Of a stretch of DNA of 64,000 bases, positions 25,765-34,138 are shown piece after piece. A program made the position numbers and the translations under genes. The notes beneath the pieces are model-generated. The model was given only the letters and a program-made list of their open reading frames with translations. It searched no databases and was not told the DNA's origin. The stretch's first letter is position 1; each line of letters opens with the position of its first letter. The stretch comes from Lactiplantibacillus plantarum EGD-AQ4 (GTDB taxonomy: Bacteria; Bacillota; Bacilli; Lactobacillales; Lactobacillaceae): positions 372,001-436,000 of the forward strand of contig NZ_AVAQ01000001.1 of the NCBI RefSeq assembly GCF_000463075.2, written 5' to 3'.

Positions 25765-27114
25765 ATGATTAGTAATAACCACCGTTTGGACCAACAGCTG
25801 ATTGAACGTGAAGACCATTATATGGCGACGGCCGCACGTATCAATTATTATGACTTAGTAATCGACCACGCGCACGGTGCGCTGCTCACCGATGTTGACG
25901 GCAATCAATATATTGATTTATTGGCAAGTGCCTCGGCCATCAATGTCGGTCATACGCATCCGCGAGTGGTCAAAGCCATTCAGGATCAGGCTGCTAAGTT
26001 AATTCATTATACGCCGGCATATTTTCACCACCAGCCGGAACAACAGTTAGCGGAACGGTTAGCCAAGTTGGCTCCGGGAACTGATAATGAAGTGATTTTC
26101 GGTAATTCCGGGTCGGATGCCAATGACGCCATCATCAAATTCGCCCGGGGCTACACCAAGCGTCAATACATAGTGGCCTATACGGATGCTTACCATGGCT
26201 CAACTTATGGCTCGATGTCTTTGTCGGGCGTCAGCCTCAACATGACGCGTCACATGGGGCCACTATTACCTGGAGTCGTGCACGTGCCATATCCAGATAC
26301 TTACCGTCGACTGCCGCATGAGACGGATCATCAGTTAGCACTGCGGTACTTTGAAGCGTTCAAAGCGCCGTTTGAATCCTATTTACCAGCTGATGAGACG
26401 GCCTGCGTCTTGATTGAACCGATTCAAGGTGATGGCGGGATTCGCCAAGCACCTGAGGAATACGTTCAACTCGTTTATGATTTTTGCCATCAACACGGCA
26501 TTTTATTTGCCGTTGATGAAGTCAATCAGGGCATGGGGCGAACGGGCAAAATGTGGAGTATTCAAAACTTTCCTGGTATTCGCCCGGACCTGATGTCTGT
26601 CGGTAAGTCGATTGCTTCAGGCATGCCACTGAGCGCCGTGATTGGGCGGCGGGAGATCATGGAAAGCCTCGGTGCACCGGCCCACGTCTTTACCACCGCG
26701 GCTAATCCAGTCTGCTGTGCGGCTGCGTTAGCGACGCTCGATGTGCTGGCTGATGAAGAATTGGTTGAACGGTCCGCACGTTTGGGTCGTTACGCGGAAA
26801 GCCAGTTTTTAGACTTACAAACGCGGCACCCCAAGATCGGTCAAGTGCGGATGTATGGGTTGAATGGTGGCATCGAGTTAGTCACTGATCAAGCTAGTCA
26901 GCAGCCAGACCCAGAATTTGCAAGTGATGTCATTTACGCCGCGTTTGAGCGGGGTGTCGTCATGATTACGCTCAAAGGTAACATTTTACGGTTCCAACCA
27001 CCGCTAGTCATTACGAAGGACCAGCTCGATACAGCGCTAGCCGCCATCGACGACGCGATGACTGCGGCGGAACAGGGACGCGTTCACCGGCCACAAGGAA
27101 AAATGGGCTGGTAA
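25765..27114 (+). CDS. Class III PLP aminotransferase (GabT / isoleucine 2-epimerase-like)
   Basis: 449 aa from ATG 25765. Class III fold: GNSGSDANDAIIKFARGYTK binds the PLP phosphate, ILFAVDEVNQGMGRTGKMW holds the Asp, and SVGKSIASGMPLSAVIGRRE the Schiff-base Lys. Usually named 4-aminobutyrate aminotransferase, but lactobacillar isoleucine 2-epimerase (amino-acid racemase) belongs to the same group, so the reaction is open. It is followed after 23 bases by an APC amino-acid permease, suggesting the pair takes up and converts one amino acid. Confidence 0.85.
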   Translation: MISNNHRLDQQLIEREDHYMATAARINYYDLVIDHAHGALLTDVDGNQYIDLLASASAINVGHTHPRVVKAIQDQAAKLIHYTPAYFHHQPEQQLAERLAKLAPGTDNEVIFGNSGSDANDAIIKFARGYTKRQYIVAYTDAYHGSTYGSMSLSGVSLNMTRHMGPLLPGVVHVPYPDTYRRLPHETDHQLALRYFEAFKAPFESYLPADETACVLIEPIQGDGGIRQAPEEYVQLVYDFCHQHGILFAVDEVNQGMGRTGKMWSIQNFPGIRPDLMSVGKSIASGMPLSAVIGRREIMESLGAPAHVFTTAANPVCCAAALATLDVLADEELVERSARLGRYAESQFLDLQTRHPKIGQVRMYGLNGGIELVTDQASQQPDPEFASDVIYAAFERGVVMITLKGNILRFQPPLVITKDQLDTALAAIDDAMTAAEQGRVHRPQGKMGW

Positions 27115-27137
27115 CGGTTAATTTTAGGAGGAATTAG

Positions 27138-28637
27138 ATGCAACGCTTATTCAAACGGTTAACACTAAAAGAAGACCCCAGTATTTATGAGGATAAGGAT
27201 TCCCATTTAGCTCGGGTATTAACGGTCAAGGATTTCTTAGCCCTCGGGGTCGGGACGATTGTTTCCACGTCAATCTTCACTTTACCTGGCGTCGTGGCGG
27301 CGGAACATGCGGGCCCCGCGGTGGTCTTTTCATTTATCGTGGCGGCCATCGTTGCCGGGCTAGTTGCTTTTGCCTACGCTGAAATGGCGGCAGCGATGCC
27401 GTTTGCTGGTTCAGCCTATTCCTGGATCAACGTCATGTTCGGTGAATTCTTCGGTTGGATCGCCGGTTGGGCGTTGTTAGCGGAATATTTCATTGCGCTG
27501 GCCTTCGTTGGTTCCGGGCTCTCTGCCAATTTGCGGGGTCTCTTGACGCCGCTAGGATTAAAGCTCCCGAACGCCTTATCGAACACCTTTGGCACGAACG
27601 GTGGGGTGGTCGATTTGATTGCCGTGCTGGTGATTGCGTTGGTTTCACTGTTACTGTCTCGCGGTGTCAGCAAGGCATCCCGCGTGGAAAACGTCCTCGT
27701 TGTCCTGAAAGTCCTAGCCGTATTGACCTTCATCGTGGTTGGTGCGACGGCGATTCATTGGCAAAATTACGTCCCGTTTATTCCGAAGTATCATTTAAAC
27801 GCGGATGGTAGCGCGTTTGGTGGCTGGCAAGGGATTTACGCCGGTGTCTCAATGATTTTCTTGGCCTACATTGGGTTTGATTCGATTGCGGCCAACTCAG
27901 CTGAAGCGAAGAATCCGGGCAAAACGATGCCTCGTGGGATTCTCGGCTCACTGGTCATTGCGGTGGTGCTGTTTGTGGCCGTTGCGTTGGTCTTAGTCGG
28001 TATGTTCAAGTATTCTTCTTATGCCAATAATGCGGAACCGGTTGGCTGGGCATTGCGGCACGCCGGCCATCCAATCGTGGCAAGTGTCATTCAGGCGATT
28101 GCCGTCTTAGGGATGTTCACCGCCTTGATTGGGATGACGTTAGCTGGTTCACGGTTGATTTATTCTTTCGGCCGCGATGGCATGTTGCCAAAGTGGTTGG
28201 GTAAATTAAAGCACAATCAACCGAACAACGCGCTACTCGTGTTGACAATCGTGGCAATCATCATTGGGGCCTTTTGTCCATTTGCGTTCTTAGCCCAATT
28301 GATTTCCGCGGGGACGTTGATTGCCTTCATGTTCGTTTCGTTAGGTATCTATGCACTGCGGCGGCGTGAAGGGGTCGACATTCCTGAACCAGCCTTCAAA
28401 ATGCCTTTCTACCCAGTCCTACCAGCCGTGGCCTTCTTGGGGGCACTGTTCGTGTTCATGGGTCTCGATATTCAGGCTAAGTTGTACGCGGGTATCTGGT
28501 TCATCCTGGGCCTGGTGATCTACTTCTGTTATGGCATGCGCCATTCATACCTCGCTGGCAAACAGCGCCAAACGACGACTACTGCGAAGTCCAGTGCGCA
28601 CGTAGATAAGTCGGTCGTTGAGGAACAAGAAGATTAG
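27138..28637 (+). CDS. APC-family amino acid permease
   Basis: 499 aa, about 12 membrane helices, AGGAGG ribosome site. The APC signature opens the protein: FLALGVGTIVSTSIFTLPGV, where GVGTIVSTSIF is the substrate-binding bend in helix 1. YAEMAAAMPFAGSAYSWINV lies in helix 3. It resembles the cationic/branched amino acid transporter subgroup, but the substrate cannot be read from sequence. Second gene of the operon with the aminotransferase. Confidence 0.88.
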   Translation: MQRLFKRLTLKEDPSIYEDKDSHLARVLTVKDFLALGVGTIVSTSIFTLPGVVAAEHAGPAVVFSFIVAAIVAGLVAFAYAEMAAAMPFAGSAYSWINVMFGEFFGWIAGWALLAEYFIALAFVGSGLSANLRGLLTPLGLKLPNALSNTFGTNGGVVDLIAVLVIALVSLLLSRGVSKASRVENVLVVLKVLAVLTFIVVGATAIHWQNYVPFIPKYHLNADGSAFGGWQGIYAGVSMIFLAYIGFDSIAANSAEAKNPGKTMPRGILGSLVIAVVLFVAVALVLVGMFKYSSYANNAEPVGWALRHAGHPIVASVIQAIAVLGMFTALIGMTLAGSRLIYSFGRDGMLPKWLGKLKHNQPNNALLVLTIVAIIIGAFCPFAFLAQLISAGTLIAFMFVSLGIYALRRREGVDIPEPAFKMPFYPVLPAVAFLGALFVFMGLDIQAKLYAGIWFILGLVIYFCYGMRHSYLAGKQRQTTTTAKSSAHVDKSVVEEQED

Positions 28638-28670
28638 TATTTGTGATTAGTAATCAGTGAATGAAAACAT

Positions 28671-28714
28671 AAAATCGGCGTTTCGAGTATGTAGGCTCGA
28701 AACGCCGATTTTTT
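28671..28714 (+). terminator. Terminator of the aminotransferase-permease operon
   Basis: AAAATCGGCGTTTCGAG pairs perfectly with CTCGAAACGCCGATTTT, around a nine-base loop, with a T-run. Confidence 0.92.
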
Positions 28715-28939
28715 GGATTACTTCGCATTGGTAGTCAACAAAGCGGGTGATTAAATGGCCGATACAAGTCCTTGCCAAGTCCTGCCTGCAGCTGGGGGAT
28801 TACCGGTCAGCTGAGAGCCGTCAAGCCTGGCCGGATGGTAACCCATCCTGAAGACTGACAGAGACACCAGTAATATTGTGGCGTCGGTCGTGGTGCATTG
28901 ATCGGTACAAGTTAACCGTCATTATTCAGCTACAGGGAT

Positions 28940-29749
28940 TTATTCGGCTAGTTCAAAGTAGTCATTCAAATACCGTGCGACGCCATTTTGGTCGTTATCA
29001 TACGGTGTGATATCATCCGCGGTCGCCTTGATTTTGTCGGTCCCATTGGCCATTGCGACCCCCAGGCCAGCGTATTGGAGCATTTCTAAGTCGTTGTGTT
29101 CATCACCAAAGGCAATAATATTGCGACGGGCAATTTGCAAGTGGTCCGCTAAGTAGGCGACGCCCTTGGCTTTATGAACGCCCTTGGAGGTAATCTCTAA
29201 GATCGCATTCGGACCACCCCAAACACCGACATCGACTTGGTCACCAAACCGGTCGGTGATCCAGTCAATAATTGCATCACGTCGGTCGAGTTGAACCAAC
29301 AGTACCAATGAATTTGGATTGCGGGTCAGTGTGGCGGGTGTCAAACGAGGACTATCCGCAATTTCTGGAAAGAATTGGCCAGCAATCAAGTCTTGCCCGG
29401 CTGTCATCGTACTGGTCTTATTTTCAGCAATAATTTCATTGATGCCCAAGTGTTCACGATATTTGACCAATGCGAGCACGATGGCTTTATTAATGGTGAA
29501 CTGATATTCTAACGGCCATTCTTGGTGGGGTAGGTGGCCAAGAGAACCATTGAAATTAATCATTGGGCTCGTGAGATGGAGCTCATCGTAAATCGACTGA
29601 GAGCCTTGATATGAGCGACCAGTGATGATACTGACAACGTGGCCCGCTGCTTGTAAGCGCTGCATGGTGTGGATCGTCGCTGAATTGAGTTTGGATTCAG
29701 CATTGAGTGTGGTGCCATCTAAGTCTAACGCAATTAGTTTTCTTTCCAT
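28940..29749 (-). CDS. Cof-type HAD-IIB phosphatase
   Basis: 269 aa from ATG 29749 (MERKLIALDLDGTTLNAESK); the ATG at 29761 overlaps the ribosome site. HAD motif I is DLDGT (nucleophile first Asp), motif II lies near SIITGRSYQGS, and motif IV is FGDEHNDLEML with a type IIB cap between. Members dephosphorylate sugar phosphates, flavin or PLP-type metabolites; the substrate is unknown here. Monocistronic. Confidence 0.9.
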   Translation of the reverse strand: MERKLIALDLDGTTLNAESKLNSATIHTMQRLQAAGHVVSIITGRSYQGSQSIYDELHLTSPMINFNGSLGHLPHQEWPLEYQFTINKAIVLALVKYREHLGINEIIAENKTSTMTAGQDLIAGQFFPEIADSPRLTPATLTRNPNSLVLLVQLDRRDAIIDWITDRFGDQVDVGVWGGPNAILEITSKGVHKAKGVAYLADHLQIARRNIIAFGDEHNDLEMLQYAGLGVAMANGTDKIKATADDITPYDNDQNGVARYLNDYFELAE

Positions 29750-29897
29750 TTTGACAAACATCTCCCATATCTTCCGGTGGTTAATTAGTTTAATTTAGCA
29801 TAAATATCGCTCGAATGCGAATCTTTGCCACCTTACAGGACTGGTGAAATGTGGTAATCTAGTTGAGGATGATTTATCGCGTAAGGAGGAGAATCTG

Positions 29898-31265
29898 TTG
29901 CAATTACCAGCAGCGTTTATTCAAAAATATCAAGACTTATTGGGTGACGAAGCGCCCGCCTTTTTAGCGGCTTTCGATGGGCCCGTGGAAAAGGGATTTC
30001 GAGTCAACCCCAATAAGGCGACGACTGCCACCATGCACGCCAAGATGGACGCACCGATTGCTTACAGCCCGATTGGTTATTACGGCAAGGTCAACGGCAA
30101 CGCGTTGGAACATTTAGCCGGGGCAGTCTATAGTCAGGAGCCGAGTGCCATGACAGTCGGTGAGTTCGCCAAACCAGAATTGGGTGAACGGGTACTCGAT
30201 CTATGCGCTGCGCCAGGTGGCAAAACGACTCACTTACTCAGCTATTTACAACAAACCGGCTTATTAGTCACTAATGAGATCAATCCAAAACGGGTGACGG
30301 CGCTGGGCGATAACGTTGAACGTTACGGCGCCCGTAATACCGTGATTACTAACGCAACACCTGCAGCACTTGCAAAGGAGCTCCCCGGATTTTTTGACCG
30401 CATTTTAGTCGACGCGCCGTGTTCTGGTGAAGGGATGTTTCGTAAGGATCACGATGCCGTCCAATATTGGACACCCGACTATCCAGCCGAATGTGCGACT
30501 CGTCAGCGTGAGATTTTGACTGAGGCGGTCAAGATGCTGAAGCCCGGTGGCCATTTGATTTATTCGACCTGTACGTTTGCGCCGGAAGAAGACGAGCAAA
30601 TGATGGCTTGGCTGTTGGCGACCTACCCAGAATTCGAACTGGAAGCTCTGCCCAAAACCGCTGGCATTGCGGATGCGCGTCCGGAATGGGCCGATGGCAA
30701 TCCAGAGTTAGCCAAAGCTGCCCGGTTATTCCCACACTTGATGCGTGGCGAGGGCCATTTTATCGCCAAGTTGCATTATCGCGGCACCGACACGGTCAAA
30801 GCCAAAAAAGTGGTTCGTGAACAGTTGAGTGCGCCGCAACGTCAATTGTGGCAAGCATTCGAACACCAACAGGGTTTAACTAGTTTATCAGGCTTAGTTT
30901 TGCAAGCACATGGTGATCAACTTTACGGTGTGCCGGAATTAATGCCCGTTCTGCGGAAAGTTAAGGTCTTTCGTCCCGGAATTTTACTCGGGACCTTCAA
31001 GAAAAATCGCTTCGAACCGGGCTACGCCTTAGCGCTTGCTAGCGATGGACTTGGTCTGACGACCGTCTCCATCAGTAGGGACCAGTGGCGGCAATATGTT
31101 CACGGTGAAACGTTTGACTTAACTTCTAGTGTGGAGACCGGTTTTCACGTGCTAGTTTGTGACGGCCTGCCTGTTGGTTACGGCAAAATCGTTGGCAAGA
31201 CGGTCAAGAACTTCTTCCCGAAAGGCTTACGATTCTTGGCAACGCCGGAGAATACTGAGTTATAA
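29898..31265 (+). CDS. RsmF/NOL1-NOP2-sun type RNA cytosine-5 methyltransferase
   Basis: 455 aa from TTG 29898, chosen for AAGGAGGAG six bases upstream. SAM motif LDLCAAPGGKTTHLLSYL; motif IV VDAPCSGEGMFRK and motif VI YSTCTFAPEEDEQMMAW supply the two catalytic cysteines of m5C methyltransferases. The C-terminal extension is the RsmF-like accessory domain. Probably modifies 16S rRNA or tRNA, site not known. Monocistronic. Confidence 0.9.
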   Translation: MQLPAAFIQKYQDLLGDEAPAFLAAFDGPVEKGFRVNPNKATTATMHAKMDAPIAYSPIGYYGKVNGNALEHLAGAVYSQEPSAMTVGEFAKPELGERVLDLCAAPGGKTTHLLSYLQQTGLLVTNEINPKRVTALGDNVERYGARNTVITNATPAALAKELPGFFDRILVDAPCSGEGMFRKDHDAVQYWTPDYPAECATRQREILTEAVKMLKPGGHLIYSTCTFAPEEDEQMMAWLLATYPEFELEALPKTAGIADARPEWADGNPELAKAARLFPHLMRGEGHFIAKLHYRGTDTVKAKKVVREQLSAPQRQLWQAFEHQQGLTSLSGLVLQAHGDQLYGVPELMPVLRKVKVFRPGILLGTFKKNRFEPGYALALASDGLGLTTVSISRDQWRQYVHGETFDLTSSVETGFHVLVCDGLPVGYGKIVGKTVKNFFPKGLRFLATPENTEL

Positions 31266-31459
31266 GTTGACCAGCAGCGTCTATTGTCGCCATGCAAATC
31301 GAGTACTGGCGTGTTTTTGCAACAAGTCTGGTCAGACCGCGCTTGACATGACTTGAGCGGCGAGCCCCAGCTAGATCAGGTTTCATGGTAAACTGATAGA
31401 TGCGCAATCGTGGCAATGATTACGCAATGGAGAACAACCGTAATATTGGAGGAGAAGCT

Positions 31460-32398
31460 ATGTATTGCCCAAATTGTGGGAAAAAGAATGACTTGGACGC
31501 CTTGTTCTGCGAAAACTGCGGGGCACGTCTGATTTTGCCAACCTCGTCGAGTACAGCCCCACGTTCAGCGGCTAACTCGGCAAATACTCACGCAACCAGT
31601 GGGAACGCAGCAACCCGTGCGGACACCCATTCAGCAGCAGATGGTGTCGATAATCAAACGACTGGAGCGGCTCAGTCTGACGTTGCGGCAGGAGCCAATT
31701 ACACGACTAGATCTGCTCAGTCGGATTCAGCGACCGGGGCCGACAACACAACTGATGACACAGTGACGCCTACCACGCGCTCGGCGCAACACGCCCAGCA
31801 AGCGCCACGGCCACCGCATCGTGGCCTGCCAGCGCTCTTGTCGGCCCTCGTTGTCATTGTGCTGGTTGGTGGTGGCTACTACTGGTTCAGTCACAACAGT
31901 GCCAACACGGATTCGACTACCACGACAACGTCCAGCTCGTCAACAGCTGCGAAGTCCTCGTCATCATCGAGCTCGAGCACGAAAACTGCGGCGAAATGGT
32001 CGACGGCCAAGATGAGTGAATTGTCCTCGTTTATGTCGACGTGGCAGGATACCATGAATCAATCGTATGCAGGAACTTATGATGGCCAAAGCGTCTCGGT
32101 TGATGGGTTAGACTTGCCAACCGATATTCGTGACAATAATTATCAAGATAAAATTACCGTTAATGGTGATGCTGTCAAGTTGACCTGGACGACTAAAGCT
32201 AATACGGATGCCACTTATCAAGTTGTGGCCGCCGCAGCTTATCAGCATGGCACCCAGGTGATCATTTACTTATATGTCTTCCACGATGGATCACCGGATG
32301 TGCTGGTGTCACAAGATACGAGCACCACGTATAACTTTACGAGTTCTGCGAATACGGATTTACAAGATGGCTTTGCGAAGATTGCAAATGCTGATTAG
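31460..32398 (+). CDS. Zinc-ribbon membrane protein with Ser/Thr-rich linkers
   Basis: 312 aa from ATG 31460 behind GGAGGAG. N-terminal zinc ribbon (MYCPNCGKKN then FCENCGARL), a ~90-residue Thr/Ala/Asp-rich linker, one membrane helix (LPALLSALVVIVLVGGGYYW), a Ser/Thr-rich stalk, and a ~120-residue extracellular beta-rich domain (MSELSSFMSTWQDTMNQSY onward). The ribbon is cytoplasmic and the C-terminal domain outside. This is a common lactobacillar layout of unknown function. Confidence 0.85.
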   Translation: MYCPNCGKKNDLDALFCENCGARLILPTSSSTAPRSAANSANTHATSGNAATRADTHSAADGVDNQTTGAAQSDVAAGANYTTRSAQSDSATGADNTTDDTVTPTTRSAQHAQQAPRPPHRGLPALLSALVVIVLVGGGYYWFSHNSANTDSTTTTTSSSSTAAKSSSSSSSSTKTAAKWSTAKMSELSSFMSTWQDTMNQSYAGTYDGQSVSVDGLDLPTDIRDNNYQDKITVNGDAVKLTWTTKANTDATYQVVAAAAYQHGTQVIIYLYVFHDGSPDVLVSQDTSTTYNFTSSANTDLQDGFAKIANAD

Positions 32399-32493
32399 AA
32401 TATAGAAATGGATTGAAACGTGCGTTTGGGCTGTGGCTCGGGCGGACGTTTTTTTGGTGAGCAAAATAATCATCATGCACACCGTGGCAACGG

Positions 32494-32552
32494 AATAACG
32501 TGCAAAAGAGGTCTCAATCAAGTGCAAACGTTTCACGCAATAACGTGCAAAA
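32494..32552 (+). promoter_or_regulatory. Direct repeats flanking a LacI-type palindrome
   Basis: AATAACGTGCAAAA occurs at 32494-32507 and again at 32539-32552. Between them TGCAAACGTTTCAC (32523-32536) is a near-palindrome of the GCAAACGTTTGC type bound by LacI-family regulators such as MalR. It lies 160 bases upstream of the malT promoter. Confidence 0.5.
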
Positions 32553-32693
32553 CTATTGACCTTTATATGATTTTTTTGTGAATTTTTTATGAATGTCAGC
32601 CGGACGTTAATTCAGATAAACACCCGTAATCACTGGGTTACAGTGGCATTATTCAGTCATGTCAGTGATTAAAACGCTACCATGCAATTTTAC

Positions 32694-32730
32694 GCAACCG
32701 CTTGCATTATTTTGAAAGCGGTTTTACAAT
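32694..32730 (+). promoter_or_regulatory. Maltose operon promoter with overlapping operators
   Basis: TTGCAT (32702-32707) and TACAAT (32725-32730) are 17 bases apart. GCAACCGCTTGC (32694-32705), a LacI/MalR-like operator, covers the -35 box. TGAAAGCGGTTTTA (32713-32726), one mismatch from the catabolite-response consensus, covers the spacer. This suggests maltose induction and CcpA repression. Confidence 0.6.
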
Positions 32731-32777
32731 ACAAACATGGTATTAAGCAATCACATTATTTTTTGGGAGGCATTATT

Positions 32778-34124
32778 GTGAAAGAGACAGCTAAAACAAC
32801 GGCCGGGCTTCCAAAACTTTCATCGAGTAAAATCTGGATGATGAGTCTGGGATTCCTTGGCGTTCAAATGGCATTTACATTGCAAAGCTCACAAATGAGC
32901 CGAATTTTTCAAACGTTGGGTGCGGATCCAAACAACTTAGGGTGGTTCTTCATTTTACCGCCATTAGCTGGATTGATCGTTCAACCGATTATTGGGAGTT
33001 TATCTGATCGGACTTGGGCACCACGGTTAGGCGGACGGCGCTTACCGTACTTGATTTTAGGGACAGTGGTGGCAGCCATCGTGATGTTACTACTACCTAA
33101 CTCTGGTTCGTTTGGATTTGGTTACGCTTCCATGGCGGCCTTGTTATTCGGTGCAATCACCGTGGCTTTTCTAGATTTATCATCAAACGTGGCGATGCAA
33201 CCGTTCAAAATGATGGTTGGTGACATGGTTAATGATGACCAAAAGAGTTACGCCTATGGAATTCAGAGTTTCTTACTGAATACCGGGGCAGTGATTGCGG
33301 CCATCTTCCCATTCTTACTGACATTATTTGGGGTTGCCAATACGGCAGCTAAGGGGATTATTCCAAATTCCGTCATCTGGTCATTCTACATTGGCGCGGC
33401 CATCTTAGTCGTTTCAACGATTGTCACGATTGCCCGCGTACGGGAATATGATCCAGTCACTTATGCCAAATATCACGGCATTGATGAAAGCGCTAATAAA
33501 TCTGGTGGTAACTGGTTGTCCTTATTAAAGAAGGCGCCAAAAGTCTTCTGGTTAGTGGCCTTAGTACAATTCTTCTGCTGGATGGCATTCCAATATCTCT
33601 GGACTTACTCAACTGGTGCCATGGCAGCCAACGTTTGGAACACGACTAACGCCAGTTCAGCGGGCTACCAAGCTGCTGGGAACTGGTACGGTATTTTATC
33701 CGCAGTTCAATCCGTTGCGGCCGTTGTATGGTCATACGTGTTAGCTAAGGTGCCAAACAAACATCACAAGGCTGGTTACGCCATTAGTTTATTGCTTGGG
33801 GCCGTTGGGTTCTTATCAATCTTCTTCATCCACAGCCAATACGCTTTGATCGTTTCATTCGTCTTAGTGGGGATGGCTTGGGCTTCAATGAACACTTATC
33901 CATTAACGATGGTAACCAACGCCTTATCTGGTGAACACATGGGCACTTATTTAGGACTATTCAATGGGTCAATTTGTTTACCACAAATCGTGGCGTCACT
34001 CTTGAGCTTTGCACTTTACCCATTATTCGGTAATTCGCAAGCCAACATGTTTATCTTTGCCGGAATTATTTTAGCAATCGGTGCCGCTTCAGTCGGCATG
34101 ATTAAAGAAACTTACAAAAATTAG
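32778..34124 (+). CDS. malT: Maltose MFS transporter
   Basis: 448 aa from GTG 32778, seven bases after GGGAGG. Twelve membrane helices. MSLGFLGVQMAFTLQSSQMS and IIGSLSDRTWAPRLGGRRLP are typical of the SLC45-like disaccharide:proton symporters of lactobacilli. Next to a maltose phosphorylase gene, so it probably imports maltose unphosphorylated, which phosphorylase can then split. First gene of the malT-malP-galM operon. Confidence 0.88.
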   Translation: MKETAKTTAGLPKLSSSKIWMMSLGFLGVQMAFTLQSSQMSRIFQTLGADPNNLGWFFILPPLAGLIVQPIIGSLSDRTWAPRLGGRRLPYLILGTVVAAIVMLLLPNSGSFGFGYASMAALLFGAITVAFLDLSSNVAMQPFKMMVGDMVNDDQKSYAYGIQSFLLNTGAVIAAIFPFLLTLFGVANTAAKGIIPNSVIWSFYIGAAILVVSTIVTIARVREYDPVTYAKYHGIDESANKSGGNWLSLLKKAPKVFWLVALVQFFCWMAFQYLWTYSTGAMAANVWNTTNASSAGYQAAGNWYGILSAVQSVAAVVWSYVLAKVPNKHHKAGYAISLLLGAVGFLSIFFIHSQYALIVSFVLVGMAWASMNTYPLTMVTNALSGEHMGTYLGLFNGSICLPQIVASLLSFALYPLFGNSQANMFIFAGIILAIGAASVGMIKETYKN

Positions 34125-34138
34125 GGGGACAAACAATC

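Noticed and set aside
28780-28860. GCTGAGAG...CCTGGCCGGATGGTAACCC resembles parts of a TPP riboswitch
   Set aside because: The core thiamine-sensing strings (ACCTGAT and the AATGCCAGCG end) are missing, and the next forward gene is a methyltransferase 1 kb away. Probably chance.
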